In this document: piece by piece, positions 53,501-64,000 of the stretch
How the letters are laid out: the number at the start of each line of letters is the position of its first letter
Numbering within the stretch: the stretch's first letter is position 1
Translations under genes and position numbers: made by a program
DNA from: Lytechinus pictus
Taxonomy: Eukaryota; Echinodermata; Echinoidea; Temnopleuroida; Toxopneustidae
Assembly: GCF_037042905.1 (NCBI RefSeq)
Contig: NW_026974141.1
Location: 1,201,001-1,265,000 of the forward strand
DNA length: 64,000 bases
Reading direction: 5' to 3'
The notes under the pieces: generated by a model
Told to the model about the DNA's origin: nothing
The model's database searches: none
What the model saw: the letters and a program-made list of their open reading frames with translations, nothing else

Positions 53501-54767
53501 TCATCAAGTGTATCAAGAGCACATTTTAAATCTTGTTCTGAACCATTGAGTGTCAAAAGGGTATCATCTGCAAATTGTAACAATTTAAGTGTTTTCCCAT
53601 TAATATGCATTCCCTCTAGTTTGTCTGAGTGTCGAATTAAAATACCAAGAATCTCACTGACTAACAAAAAAAGATAGGGAGATAAAGGATCTCCTTGACG
53701 ACACCCTCTTCCTATATTAAACCTATTTGTACAATGTCCGTTAACTAACACACAAGAGGTTGCGTCTGCATATAACAATTTTATCCAGCTTTTAATGGAT
53801 GGACCGAAGCGAAAAAAATCCAGGACATTGAAAAGAAAATTATGTGATACAGAATCGAAAGCTTTTTCAAAATCAACAACCAAAAGCATGCCAGCTATAT
53901 CATGTAATTCACTGTAAAGTAATGTGTCATACAATAAACGAATGTTTTCACCTATGAAGCGACCATTCAAAAAACCAGTTTGGTTTTGATGAATTAAAAA
54001 AGACAGAACACCTTTGAGTCTGTTTGCTATACAACTGGACGCTATTTTATAGACAACATTTAATAGGGAGATAGGTCGCCAATTTCTTAACAAGTGTCTG
54101 GGTTTGTTTCCTTTCGGAATTAAAGTAATTATTCCCATTTTTTGTGAATTAGACATATGTCCTGAAAAAAAAGCATAATTTAATGATCTAACCAAAAAAT
54201 GTTTAATATCTTCCCAAAAATAACGATAAAATTCTACGGTAAAACCATCCTGTCCGGGCGATTTACTATTTTTCATGAGCTTTAAAACGGAAAGGACCTC
54301 ATCAACATTTAAAGGACCCTCCAATAAGGAAGACATTTTAGGGGACAACTTAGGAATACCAGGAAAATTTAATAATAATTCCAAGTTGCTTACGTTGGTT
54401 TCTTTTTCCGCATAAAGATTAGAGTAAAAATTAAATATTTCATTGATTATGTCACTTTGCATTTCTAAATTATCACCATTTTCAGTGGATAACTGACGTA
54501 TTTCTTTATTAATGCAATTTTGTTTTTCTAAATTTAAAAAGAATTTAGAAGGCTTTTCACCAAACTCCATCCACTTAATCCGAGATCGAATCGCAATTCC
54601 TTCATTTGTTTTTAAACGGAATGTTTCCAGTTCTGATTTTGCTTTATCAATTTGATCCAAAATAGATATTTTATCGTCGGTGATCACCAGTTTTCTTTCC
54701 AGCTCTTCAATTTTCTTTTCTAAGTCTTTTTCTCTGTTTATATTTTGTTTTTTTACAAAGGAGTTTT
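50510..54767 (-). pseudogene. LINE 2 ORF2: reverse transcriptase, split by insertion
   Basis: The 5' portion (52405-54767) encodes most of the RT: PGQDGFTVEFYRYFW, NWRPISLLNVVYK, FEKAFDSVSHNFLF, CRQGDPLSPYLF and the catalytic FADD box at about 53561-53577. The endonuclease is missing. Removing the insertion joins WRFY to YQIPFYSTADVNMRWFQF in the same frame. A zinc-finger-like CTFCYNYEETIMHIFCSC and a C-terminal KEIFAAKCKHCLPVF follow after a single-base frameshift near 50700. This is a dead copy of the same clade as the intronic LINE. Confidence 0.85.
50999..52415. mobile_element. 1.4-kb hAT-like non-autonomous element inserted in LINE 2
   Basis: The ends are inverted: CAGGCGCGTAGCCAGG on the left and CCTGGCTACGCGGTTG on the right. 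Flanks carry AGTAGAAG and AGTAGAAC, a near-perfect 8-bp target duplication offset by two bases on the left. The interior has G and C runs at the left end and repeated CGCTTCGCGCG motifs near the right end. No transposase ORF was seen. The host LINE frame is restored when it is removed, which independently confirms the borders. Confidence 0.85.
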
Positions 54768-54783
54768 TTTAGTTTTTATTACT

Positions 54784-54897
54784 TACCCAACTTACTTACC
54801 CAACTTGGGCAGATTTTAGCCAATAGTTGTGTGGACAGTATGTTGCCCAGGGATTGGTTAAAAGTTGGGCATTTTTTGCCCAACTATTTTAAGAGTG
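54784..54897. mobile_element. Right end of a related TIR element
   Basis: It ends GCCCAACTATTTTAAGAGTG before TA and contains AGTTGTGTGGACAGTATGTT. It abuts the 5' end of LINE 2. Confidence 0.65.
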
Positions 54898-55059
54898 TAT
54901 AAAAATGTTTTCTATATATATGCTATGACCTATCTGTTTATTTTCAACGTCTCGAAATGCATTGTATCTACGGTTTTAATGATTTTGCTTTCAATTTTCA
55001 TGAAGTTCGTGCGGGCCGGCAGGATTCATACATAGGAGGCCTGGAAGGGCGACGTATAT

Positions 55060-55370
55060 ATGACGTCGTTCGTATTCACAGTGTGGAACACGATGAGAAA
55101 TCATTTTCACACAGTTAAATATGTGAGCATTTGTGAATTGTTTGAATCACATCTTCACATAGTCTATTATCATGAATAAGTGAACACACTGTGAACTTTC
55201 ATAGTGTGAAGTTATCCTCACACTGTTGAATGTGCGCATTGTAGTGTGAATCAAATGTTCACCATGAACACACTGTGAGCACCCTTTGAATACACTCTGA
55301 ACACACTGTGAATATATACTATGAACACGCTATACATGCACTTTTTGACCGTGTGTTATTTCCATCAAGA
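55060..55370. repeat. CACACTGTGAA-rich degenerate palindromic repeat
   Basis: About ten variants of TTCACACTGTGAA occur in 300 bp. No outer terminal repeat was resolved. Confidence 0.5.
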
Positions 55371-55787
55371 CTATCTAACACCCAAATAAAATGTGTATGT
55401 GCTTTGTAAAGAATGTTATGTTATGATAATGATAATAACGGGATATTTACCCAGGGTAGCCACTGCAGTTCCGAAAATTATTCTCCTGCTATTATTGTTA
55501 TCATCATCATCATCATCATAACCACCACCATCTTTATCATTATTATTTATTATTGTTATGAATGGAGAACGATTATTGCTGTAACTTAATCACAAAATGA
55601 AGAAATAAAAATTAGAAGTACTATCGTAGTGCAAAATAAAAAAAAGTGCTTAGCATGGATCTAGCAATAGATCCGTGCTTAGCATGGCTCTAGCAATAGA
55701 TCCACCACGCAAACAGTCCTTGCCCGCTCTAAGAACTATGACGTCATGCCCGGTTTTATTTTGTGTTATTTGTTGGATTATAATTCT

Positions 55788-56390
55788 TAAAGGACAAGTC
55801 GCTTGAAGGACAGGGTCACCCAAACATAAGGTAGACTTGAATAAAAAGAGAAAAATCCAACTAGCATACCACCGAAAATCATATAAAATCGGATGTAAAA
55901 TAAGAAAGTAATTACAGTTTTAAGTTTCGCTTTATTTCAAACAACAGTTATATGCACATCCTGGTCGGTATACAAAGGAGGGGACTGATGACACCACCCA
56001 CTCACTATTTCTTTTGTATTTTATTAAATGAAATATGATTTATTTTTTTTCTCATTGTTCAGTGAAACAAAGTTTCCTCCATGAACACGTGAAATTACCA
56101 TTGTCTTAAGATTATATGTTTCGGTCATGTTGGTCCATATTATCAAATCTCTATACAGAAAAAAAAATGAATTGTTTAATTCAAACAATAAAAAACAAAA
56201 GAAATAGTTAGTGAGGGCAACCATCGACTCTCTCATTTGAATGTCACTGAGTTGTGTTTATAACAGTTTTGTGAAAAATAATCGAAATTTTAAAATGTCG
56301 TGACTTTCTTATTTAACATCCAATTCTGATGATTGATGAATTTTCTGTATTGATCCAAATCAACATTTTTGGGGGAGGTTGGATTTTATC
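55788..56390. mobile_element. Related inverted-repeat MITE
   Basis: It shares AAAATCGGATGTAAAATAAGA and CAGTTATATGCACATCCTGG with the 23911 element, and its arms face each other. The outer termini are less well conserved than in that copy. Confidence 0.75.
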
Positions 56391-56404
56391 TTTATTTTTC
56401 TTAA

Positions 56405-56780
56405 ACTAGTTATTTGCAAATCCTTGTGGATATGGATCTGAGGGAACCAATTGCATCAACCACTCACTATTGTTTCTCGTATAAAATAATTTTGTTCTCA
56501 TTATAAATAAAGCAATTTTTGATTCCTCCCACAAAAATGTCGGGTTGTCACTATTGCATCCTATTCAGAATCAATGGAAATTCTTTTTTGTTAAAAATAC
56601 ATAAGATCAGTGAGTTATCGACATCAGCGATACTCTCATTTACATACCACCTGTTTTGTGAAAATAAGCAGAACTTTAAATTTCATAGCTTTCTTATTTT
56701 ACATGTAATTCGGATCGGTTTTCTCATTCTATATTTTTAGACAATTCGACTTTTTGCTGGGTTTGGCTTGCCATTTTAAT
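56405..56780. mobile_element. Partial copy of the same MITE family
   Basis: It carries CCACTCACTATT, GACATCAGCGATACTCTCAT, TTTGTGAAAATAAGC and TTCTTATTTTACATGTAATT in the same order as the neighbouring 55788 copy. The left arm is deleted. Confidence 0.55.
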
Positions 56781-57783
56781 CATGTTTCTTAAACCTCATC
56801 TTATATTTCAAATCTTCAATTAACCATGTTTACATTATGATATTCTTGATCAAAGTGCGGGAAACGGGAGGCTTCGTTTGATGTATGAGAAAATAACGTG
56901 AAAGAGATTATTTTGTAGACTATCATAATCTCATAATCAGAACAAACAAATTATTTAAATACCATGTTGAATTTATAATGATTGCACTTTATGGAATTAA
57001 AGCAAGCCTCGTCATCCTAGCCATCAGCAGGGGAGCAGTGCATGAAAACGTAGTCGGCGACTTCCACGGACAGTTGTTATAAGCTACTCTTATCCTGGCA
57101 TCTGATTGGCTCAGAGCAGATTTGTCAGTGAAGATCGCTGGAAAGACGCTTTCTGAAACCCTCCCAGGACCACAACGCGTCATTAGAAAAACAAAATAGG
57201 GTTAGCTTAATGGCTTAATGGAGCTCATAGACTTGAAGCGCTTTCGAACAACAACAAATATAATCATTAAACCTTATTTAAATGCAAGACTTCATTAAAA
57301 ACTTATCCCAGAATTTAACGAGGTAATATCTGAGATCTTAGCACTTTGTATTTCCATTGACCTATGGTATTTTCGAAGGGAAATTGGCGTTTGGTGTACA
57401 CCCACTTTGCCTATATACGTTCCGGTTTGCGCTCGCTCCACATGGTCTACCGCAGACTGGTCTACGATCCCATTTTGGAACAAATTCTTATGAAAATGTG
57501 AATGAAAGGCTTCTTTTTATTTTAGGTTCGAATTAACTGTAAGTATATAACAAGTTTGGATGATTGTAAGCCTTTATTTTGGAGTAAGGGCCTGATTAGT
57601 TTCAAATCGTAGCCAATCGTACGATTAATGTATGACATTATATACGACTAGATATTGAATTCGGTATTATTTTAAAAAGATTATAACATAGTCACAGATT
57701 TGCTGAACAAAGGTTTTCGTACGATGATTCAGAACATTACACAGTAAGATATTCCATGTCTCGAATATTAACATCAATTTCTA
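56781..57783. other. Intergenic, no gene recognised
   Basis: No terminal repeats or convincing ORFs. The patch at 57000-57185 has ordinary base composition but no identifiable domain on either strand. Confidence 0.4.
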
Positions 57784-58022
57784 CACTGTAAAAACTGTGG
57801 TGTTAAAACTGACACCAGTTGGTGTTAATAGAGGACCACACCCCGAGGTGTTGAAATTACACCCTAGAGATTGAACATAACACCAAAGAGTGTAAATGTA
57901 ACAACCAAAGATGTTGTAATAACACCTATAGGTGTTAAACTAACACCATTAATTAAACACCGGAGTAAAATAACTGGTGTGGTCCTCTATGTACACTGGT
58001 TAACACCACAGTTTTTGCTGTG
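57784..58022. mobile_element. 239-bp copy of the GGTGTTA MITE
   Basis: Aligns end to end with 26008-26246 with about 20 differences by eye and no net length change. TA flanks both sides. Confidence 0.92.
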
Positions 58023-58187
58023 TATAGGCCTTTGGCAAGATGAATCAAATATTCATTTGGCAAGTCTAATTTCTAGTTAGCCTATAACCATTTCGTCTAA
58101 TATAAAATATAGTAAGTAAGCGATCGAAATTAGATCAAATAGACATCAGACTATAAAACGAGCATTCGAGATGAACGGAGATGCGTA

Positions 58188-58399
58188 CACTACAAAAACA
58201 CTGGTGTTGATTTAACACCAGCCCGGAATCTATATATGTCCACACTGAATTACAACAACAGTTGGTTTTGGTGTAACACCGTTGGCGTTTAAAACAGCAC
58301 CGGTTTGATTCCAAACTGATGTTGTTTCAATACTTCTCTGGTGCGGACATGATATAGATTCCGGGCTGGTGGTATATCAACACCGGAGTTTTTGCAGTG
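58188..58399. mobile_element. Related TA-flanked MITE
   Basis: The ends CACTACAAAAACACTGGTGT and ACACCGGAGTTTTTGCAGTG are inverted and flanked by TA. CCCGGAATCTATATATGTCC and its inverse form inner arms. The family is shared with 62615. Confidence 0.85.
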
Positions 58400-58956
58400 T
58401 ATATGTAATTGATATTTTAAATGATATAGATAAGATACGGGTTTTGTGTTTGTATTTGTATTTATTTTTACTTCTATATTCGGAACGAATATATCCGAAT
58501 ATTCTGTCAAAATATCCCATTAGAATTAAGATAAAGAAAACACGCGCTTAGCTCCGGATATTGAATATTTTATGACAACTGCCGTTCAATCCTATATTAC
58601 CACTAAAAGTTTTCCTTTTTTGACATTTAAATTCTAAGTAGTTTTGGATTTAATCCCATTTATAGAGATTGATCCAATAATTCCTGCTTGGGCGTTCCAT
58701 TAGCGTCTTGTCATTGACTTTCAAGTTAATTCATTTTAAAAATACATTTCATCCAATCAGATTCAAGAATGTCAGTGACTTACTTGTGATTTTAATTGAG
58801 TAAAGGATAGAATGTACGGATTCCCAGAGTTTGCAATTTTGACGCCGAACTGACAGGGCAGATAAACAATCTTTCCTCTTTTGAAGAAGCAGTCGAACGT
58901 CGAGTTTGTTTTTATATCGTGTGCATCTGCTTCTGTTATTGTGCATATATTCCTTC

Positions 58957-59350
<394 letters not shown>

Positions 59351-59409
59351 TACCTGCTGCTATACTGCTGCTGCTGTTGTTGCTGCTGCTATTACTTCTA
59401 ATTCTTTAT

Positions 59410-59515
59410 CATTTTCTGTTCTCCTTCTTCTTCTCCTCCTTCTTCTTCTTTTTCTTCTTCAGTTTCTTCTTCTCCTTCGCTTTCTTCTTCTTCTTCTTCT
59501 TCTCCTTCTTTTTCT
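59410..59515. repeat. (TTC/TCC)n polypyrimidine tract
   Basis: About 100 bp of almost pure C/T on the plus strand continue from the ACT array. Confidence 0.9.
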
Positions 59516-59934
59516 CTACTACAACTACATGTGTATAGCACTATGCTTTGATTTGTCCATAACTTCAACCTTTGAAGGCACTATCTTTATCTTTAGTAAA
59601 ATATAATTTCTTCATCAACCGAGGAAAAATAGATATATCTCGATTTCGAAATTAAAATAAAAAATATATTTTCAAGGGTACAACACAAAAAGACGAAACA
59701 CATCATTGGCTGAAATCATGAGGTAAGTTCATTTGTATTTTTTTCTGTTACAATAGGATAAAGAAGTTAATTTAACGTCTTTTTGCTAGTAGGCCTAATC
59801 GTGTCATAACACATAATGCATCCTTTGAGAAAAATGTCAGGTAAATATTTTATCCAGAGAACTTGATTATAATGGTATTAGTAATAATGATAATGATAAT
59901 AATACCAGTTATAATAATAATGATTATGATAATG

Positions 59935-60035
59935 ATAATATAAATTACGTCACATTTTACCCAGTGTTGCTACTTTAGTTTAAAAAACAGTTCTGCCCTG
60001 CTTAGCAGAATAATAATAATACTATTACAGCCCCC
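59935..60035 (-). mobile_element. SINE tail fragment
   Basis: CACATTTTACCCAGTGTTGC, TACTTTAGTTTAAAAAACAG and TATTACAGCC recall the ATTTACCCAGGGTAGCCACT block of the 17037 copy. A shorter piece with this block is at 55440-55485. Confidence 0.4.
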
Positions 60036-60147
60036 TTCATTTCTAACTATTGATATCTATTATCATGATTTATGTCATTTATTCGATAAAAGGACATGAT
60101 TTAAAGAAATCAATACAAACTGGATAAAACGTCATTACTATGATATA

Positions 60148-60886
60148 CAGTGCGTCCCAGAAAAAACGAAACCGAGATTAAGCGACGATTTATCATAACT
60201 CATCTGATATAACTTAGATTATTCCTCATTCACGCATGAGTGAGCAAAAACAATTTGAAGAAAGGATGCCAAAAACTCATTTGGCGGGGGTATCTGAATT
60301 TCTCAAAAAGGAAATCAAATGCCAAAAAGTTCAATATTTGCTCTATCATTTGATACCTTAATCACAAAAAATGGTCAAGAAGTAAAAAAGTTATGTTCCC
60401 TCGAAACAATGCTTGTATTTCCATAATTTCATTAAATAAACGTGTTTTCACCGGTTTCCCACAGAAGCTATCGCATGGTTTTTAACAAAAGACTAATGGA
60501 TGGCTGATCGTCAACAAAACGGAGTGTCGAGTGAGTTTGAACGCTAGCCTGTAAAACCTCTTAATTTTCTGAAATTATTGAAATTCAAGCCTTATTTCAA
60601 ATAACCAGAACTTTGTTATTTATTGACCATTTTCTTTAAGTGAGGTATCAAATTAAAGAGCAGATATTGAACTTTCTAAAAAGAGGGTTTTCTTTTTGAA
60701 ACCCTGATACAGCCCGCCAAATGAATTTTTGGTATCCCCTCTTCAAATTGTTTTTGCTCACGCATGCGTGAATGAGAAATAATCTAAGTAATTTCAGATG
60801 AAAGAAGAGATTCTAAGCTTTACAATGGTAGGTCATTTGTCTAAATCATCGATAAATCTCGGTTTCGTTTTTTGTGGGACGCACTG
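60148..60886. mobile_element. 739-bp Tc1/mariner-like non-autonomous element
   Basis: The ends CAGTGCGTCCCAGAAAAAAC and TTTTTTGTGGGACGCACTG are inverted and flanked by TA on each side (60146-60147 and 60887-60888). The arms extend about 190 bp and include GTGAGCAAAAACAATTTGAAG and its inverse. A TA duplication with such ends is typical of Tc1/mariner elements. No transposase ORF. Confidence 0.92.
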
Positions 60887-60888
60887 TA

Positions 60889-61296
60889 TACTGTAAACTA
60901 GTTATTCGCTAATTGAATCCACAAGACTTTACAGTAAATCACAGTGTAATCTCCAGAAATCAGGGGGGAGGGATATGAACTATATTTACATTAATGGGGA
61001 AATAAACCAGAGGCCATACTGGGGAATCAATTCTGATCATGTCTGAAGTTTTGTTCGTAATATTCTGAATGTTCTTCTTGTTTGTTTTCGGCTTTGATTT
61101 CGCAATAAATTGGATATGCCCTATACACACTCTTGAAGTAATATAACTAACCAAGTTGTTGGTGTATTTCAGTTTAATCAATCTTTCTACTGTAATAATG
61201 TAATCGGTGGAAATTTTTCGACAATCCAATAAAAGATTGATTACTGACCGAGATTACAGGGTAAATCATAATATACATGGATTCATTCAACCTCAT
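60889..61296. other. Intergenic, no gene recognised
   Basis: Unique A/T-rich sequence between two MITEs. Confidence 0.5.
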
Positions 61297-61599
61297 GGGC
61301 CCGTATTCTGAAGTCAGGTTTAACCTAGACCACGGTCTAACTCTGCGATAAAATTATGGGAAGCCAAAAGTGTCGAAATTTGTATTAAGTTTTATGCTTA
61401 CTGTGCTCTTTCCCGATTCTTCAATGGTGAAGACAATTATCCATTACTTCCTAGAAAATTATGAATGTTTTGAGAGCCAAATGAGCTGAAATGTGACATC
61501 TCTAATGTTAGTGATTTATGTAACAATCGGCTATCCATACTTAAACCACAACTTGTTTAAACCTGAGTTTAAGTTAAACCCGACTTCAGAATACGGGCC
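61297..61599. mobile_element. 303-bp TIR MITE (GGGCCCGTATTCTGAAGTC)
   Basis: The left end GGGCCCGTATTCTGAAGTC and right end GACTTCAGAATACGGGCC are inverted, followed inward by TTTAACCTAGACC and TAAACCTGAGTTTAAG. Fragments of the same family occur near 25280-25330 and 43430-43690. Confidence 0.85.
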
Positions 61600-62127
61600 T
61601 TGGTGTCTTGATAAAAATGCTTGTGACCTTCCAAGAGATTTAAAAAAAAATCACCAAGTATTAGTAATTTTCAACCAATAATTTGTTAATTTTACTCATT
61701 TGGTGGTCGGACGTAAGAACCTTTTGAAACCTGCAAAATACATTATATTTTGGCCAGATACAAAGTATACCAAACAGATTGGTGATTATGATTTATCATT
61801 TAAGTGTTACTTGAGTATCACCCCTATTTGTTCTATATTCCACCTCGTATACCTTCAGTGTCCGAGTAATTCTAATATCAACAATCCTCATAGCCCTGTC
61901 ATTGGTTAAAGCAGCTTCAATAATAGAAGAAGGACCTCAGTTCAATGCCGAGTCGGTTGAAAATAGTACAGAAAGTCAACATTATTTGAAACTAAAAGGT
62001 AAGACACGTATTTCAATTAGGTTAGGATAACAATTTTTAGCCACTTTATAATACACTAATATAGCAGACGGGATTTTTTTTTTTAATCGATCATTGCCTC
62101 GTTTGTCACCCGAGCAGGGTTTGCACG

Positions 62128-62266
62128 CAGCGGCGTACCCAGGATTTTCCAAAAGGGGGAAATATCTTGGAGGATATTTCATCTGCGAAAAAATTTGACA
62201 AGCAAAAAAAAAAGGTCTTCAACCACACCACAGATAAAGGATTTCGTACCAGGAAAATAATTGACA

Positions 62267-62305
<39 letters not shown>

Positions 62306-62438
62306 CACATCTCTTTTAATTGCATTTCTACACTACAAATTATAATTTTGCTTCTCAAAAAGGGGAAACGTCCCCTGGATCAGCTGTGACTCGTCAGGGG
62401 GGACAGTCTGCCCCCCCCCCCCCTTAGGTACGCTAGTG
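62128..62438. mobile_element. 311-bp hAT-like MITE, second copy of the 31162 family
   Basis: The ends are CAGCGGCGTACCC and GGTACGCTAGTG, flanked by TTTGCACG on both sides (62120-62127 and 62439-62446). It shares AATTTGACAAGCAAAAAAAA and GTGACTCGTCAGGGGGG with the 31162 copy. Confidence 0.93.
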
Positions 62439-62614
62439 TTTGCACGTTTTAAACAGTGTGTTTTATAACATGTTTTGCACCTGAGTTTCTTTTTTTAAAC
62501 AAAAAACGTGTTTTAAGACATCGCATAGACTTGTGTGTTGTAAATTTGCGTGGATGTGATTTTCGATGAATGTTTTTTTAATATACTTTATATTAAGTGG
62601 TGAATTATTTTCTT

Positions 62615-62859
62615 CACTGCAAAAACTCTGGTGTCGATGTTAACACCTGCCCGGAATCTATATATATCCACACCAGAGAAGTATTGAAACAACATCTGTT
62701 TGGAATCAAACTGATGCTGTTTTGATACTAATTGGTGTTGTATAAACACCCATCTGGTGTTAGACCAAAACGAAACTGGTGTTGTTTAACACTTCTCTGG
62801 TGTGGACATAATATAGATTCTGGGCTGGTGTTAAAATCGACACCAGAGTTTTTGTAGTG
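62615..62859. mobile_element. Related MITE, second copy of the 58188 type
   Basis: The ends CACTGCAAAAACTCTGGTGT and ACACCAGAGTTTTTGTAGTG are inverted. It shares the CCCGGAATCTATATAT arm and repeated ACTTCTCTGGTGTGGACAT with 58188. Confidence 0.88.
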
Positions 62860-63405
62860 TTCTATTACTAAAACTCTTCTCAACACCACCCTTTTTCTCA
62901 TCTCTTTCCTCCTTTATTCTGACTCCCTTTCTCCGTCACTTTGTCATGTTCCTTTCCTCCCTGCTCAATCTATGCATATCAATCCATATTAAGAAAATTC
63001 TCATTTTAACAAACATATATCTGAGAGTTGTGCTCACTTCTCGGACAGGAAAAGAAACACCATTTGTAATAGACAAGTACTTGAATGAAATGGAAAGTGT
63101 TGCAAAGCATACTTTTTTACAAATATACTGTAAAACATGACATCTTACTCTTGAGGTACACACGAAAGCTTGTGAAACTTTGCGCTTCGTAAAATTGAAG
63201 AAAAGTATATAATCAGCTAGCAAACCTTTACCTTAACAATTTTAAACAGCGTTTTTAGAGTGATAGGGATACGTGCATGGGTATGCAGTTATGATATAAC
63301 AAGGGCATGTCAGACCCCAAATCGCTCAAAAACGTGATTTCATGTATAAAGCCATTGTCAATTCTCGCCAAAATTTGTATCTGTATCATTATTTGTACTT
63401 TTTGT
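62860..63405. other. Intergenic, no gene recognised
   Basis: CCAAATCGCTCAAAAACGTGA near 63316 matches part of the CCCTAATAAGACTGG repeat. Otherwise no feature. Confidence 0.45.
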
Positions 63406-63490
63406 TAATAATGATAATAATAATAATAATAGATAAGATTTATATAGCGTCTTTTCCATTTTGATTAAATGCTCAAGGCGCTTAGAAGAG
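63406..63490 (-). mobile_element. SINE 3' end fragment
   Basis: An AAT repeat is followed by TTTATATAGCGTCTTTTCC and CTCAAGGCGCTTAGA, the usual 3' end of this SINE type on the minus strand. Confidence 0.5.
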
Positions 63491-63746
63491 AGCAAAACAT
63501 AACAGTAAAGAGAACTATTAATTGGAAAATGATTACCAATAATTTCCATTAAGAAACAACGAATAAGAACAAAAGTAAAAAAACAAAAGTGTACATAAGA
63601 ATTTTTTTTAACAGTATTTAAAAACAATTTATATACTGACTTTTTTTTATAATATGCATTTGATCAGAATTCTTCAATTGAACAAATATGCAGTTTAAGG
63701 GCTTTATTAAAAAGATTTAAACCCTAATTTGTTTTTCATGCACTAA

Positions 63747-64000
63747 CAGTGGCGTAACTACGGGGGGATGGGGAGCACGTGCCCCCCCCCCCCCCTCATC
63801 GGCTGCAAAAAAAACGGGAAAAAGTAGAAAAAGAGGGAGAAAGGGAAAGAAACGTAGTGGGAAAGAAGGAATTATTGTTCATTATAATGTTATATTGTAA
63901 TTATGTTATGTTATATTACTTTTTAAAAATCATAACTTTATGAAACATAATTTGTTCAGGGCCTATGTCTTCATTGTTCCTGGCGCTCGCATTGTCTGTT
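63747..64000. mobile_element. Left end of another hAT-like element, cut by window edge
   Basis: It starts CAGTGGCGTAACTACGGGGG and continues through G and C runs and an A/G-rich stretch. The ending GCGCTCGCATTG at the edge recalls the subrepeats of the 4432 element. The right terminus is outside the window. Confidence 0.6.

Larger units (their letters stand above)
50215..54770 (-). mobile_element. Second L1/Tx1-like LINE, 5'-truncated and interrupted
   Basis: The element runs on the minus strand from a truncated 5' end near 54770 to an A-rich tail near 50215-50255. Its 3' UTR contains AATAAAGGACCCCTGTGG just before the A-rich tail. A 1.4-kb hAT-like element (50999-52415) sits inside its ORF2. 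Flanks share TTTATTACCCAA-like sequence on both sides, a possible target duplication. Part of a TIR element (54784-54897) abuts the 5' end, so the LINE may have landed in it. Confidence 0.8.

Noticed and set aside
48808-54897. One single large TIR element from 48808 to 54897 with matching CACTCTTAA ends
   Set aside because: The internal sequence holds unrelated SINE-free flank, microsatellites and a LINE; the two ends are better read as separate copies of one family, one of them perhaps split by the LINE.

Overview
The window is intron-rich, A+T-rich animal DNA. It holds one well-supported protein-coding gene, one tRNA gene, and a dense mixture of transposable elements. The organism is inferred to be a marine invertebrate deuterostome, most likely a sea urchin. 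Reasons are the introns of roughly 0.3-4 kb with canonical GT/AG ends, tRNA-derived SINEs, L1/Tx1-like LINEs, hundreds of bases of hAT-like and TA-flanked miniature elements, and an adhesion GPCR with an unusual extracellular module. The species cannot be named from the sequence alone.

Layout. 1-16.4 kb is repeat-rich and intergenic (or upstream intron): SINE copies, a degenerate hAT transposon with a second element nested in it (5.9-6.9 kb), a foldback element (8.4-9.3 kb), a 600-bp inverted-repeat MITE (12.5-13.1 kb) and several G/C-tract elements. A tRNA-Arg(TCT) gene lies at 16.4 kb on the minus strand. 17-19 kb carries more SINE copies and a TIR element.

19.1-47.8 kb is a plus-strand gene of at least 17 exons. 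I assembled it by hand; every splice phase agrees and the total is 3192 nt, i.e. 1063 residues plus stop, without the start codon, whose exon was not found. The product begins with the end of a signal peptide, then an IgGFc-binding-protein N-terminal-type domain encoded in a single 1.2-kb exon. After that come a GAIN domain, a textbook GPS autoproteolysis site and a seven-helix family B2 (adhesion) receptor with a short Ser-rich tail. The intron between the TM2 and TM3 exons is 10.1 kb because an L1/Tx1-type LINE has entered it in the opposite orientation. Its ORF2 is complete apart from one frameshift and one stop, and its upstream region contains a long tandem duplication.

47.8-64 kb lies downstream of the gene. 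It holds a second minus-strand LINE (50.2-54.8 kb) whose ORF2 is split by a 1.4-kb hAT-like insertion, several short TA-flanked MITE copies, a 739-bp element with exact CAGTGCGTCCC termini, a ~390-bp (ACT)n trinucleotide array, and further hAT-like miniatures with 8-bp target duplications. No second host gene could be supported.

The most interesting points are the IgGFc/adhesion-GPCR chimera, whose added module is a symmetric phase 1-1 exon, and the set of CA..GGCG-ended elements that explains many of the conspicuous G and C runs. No multi-gene system such as a defence island or operon is present.
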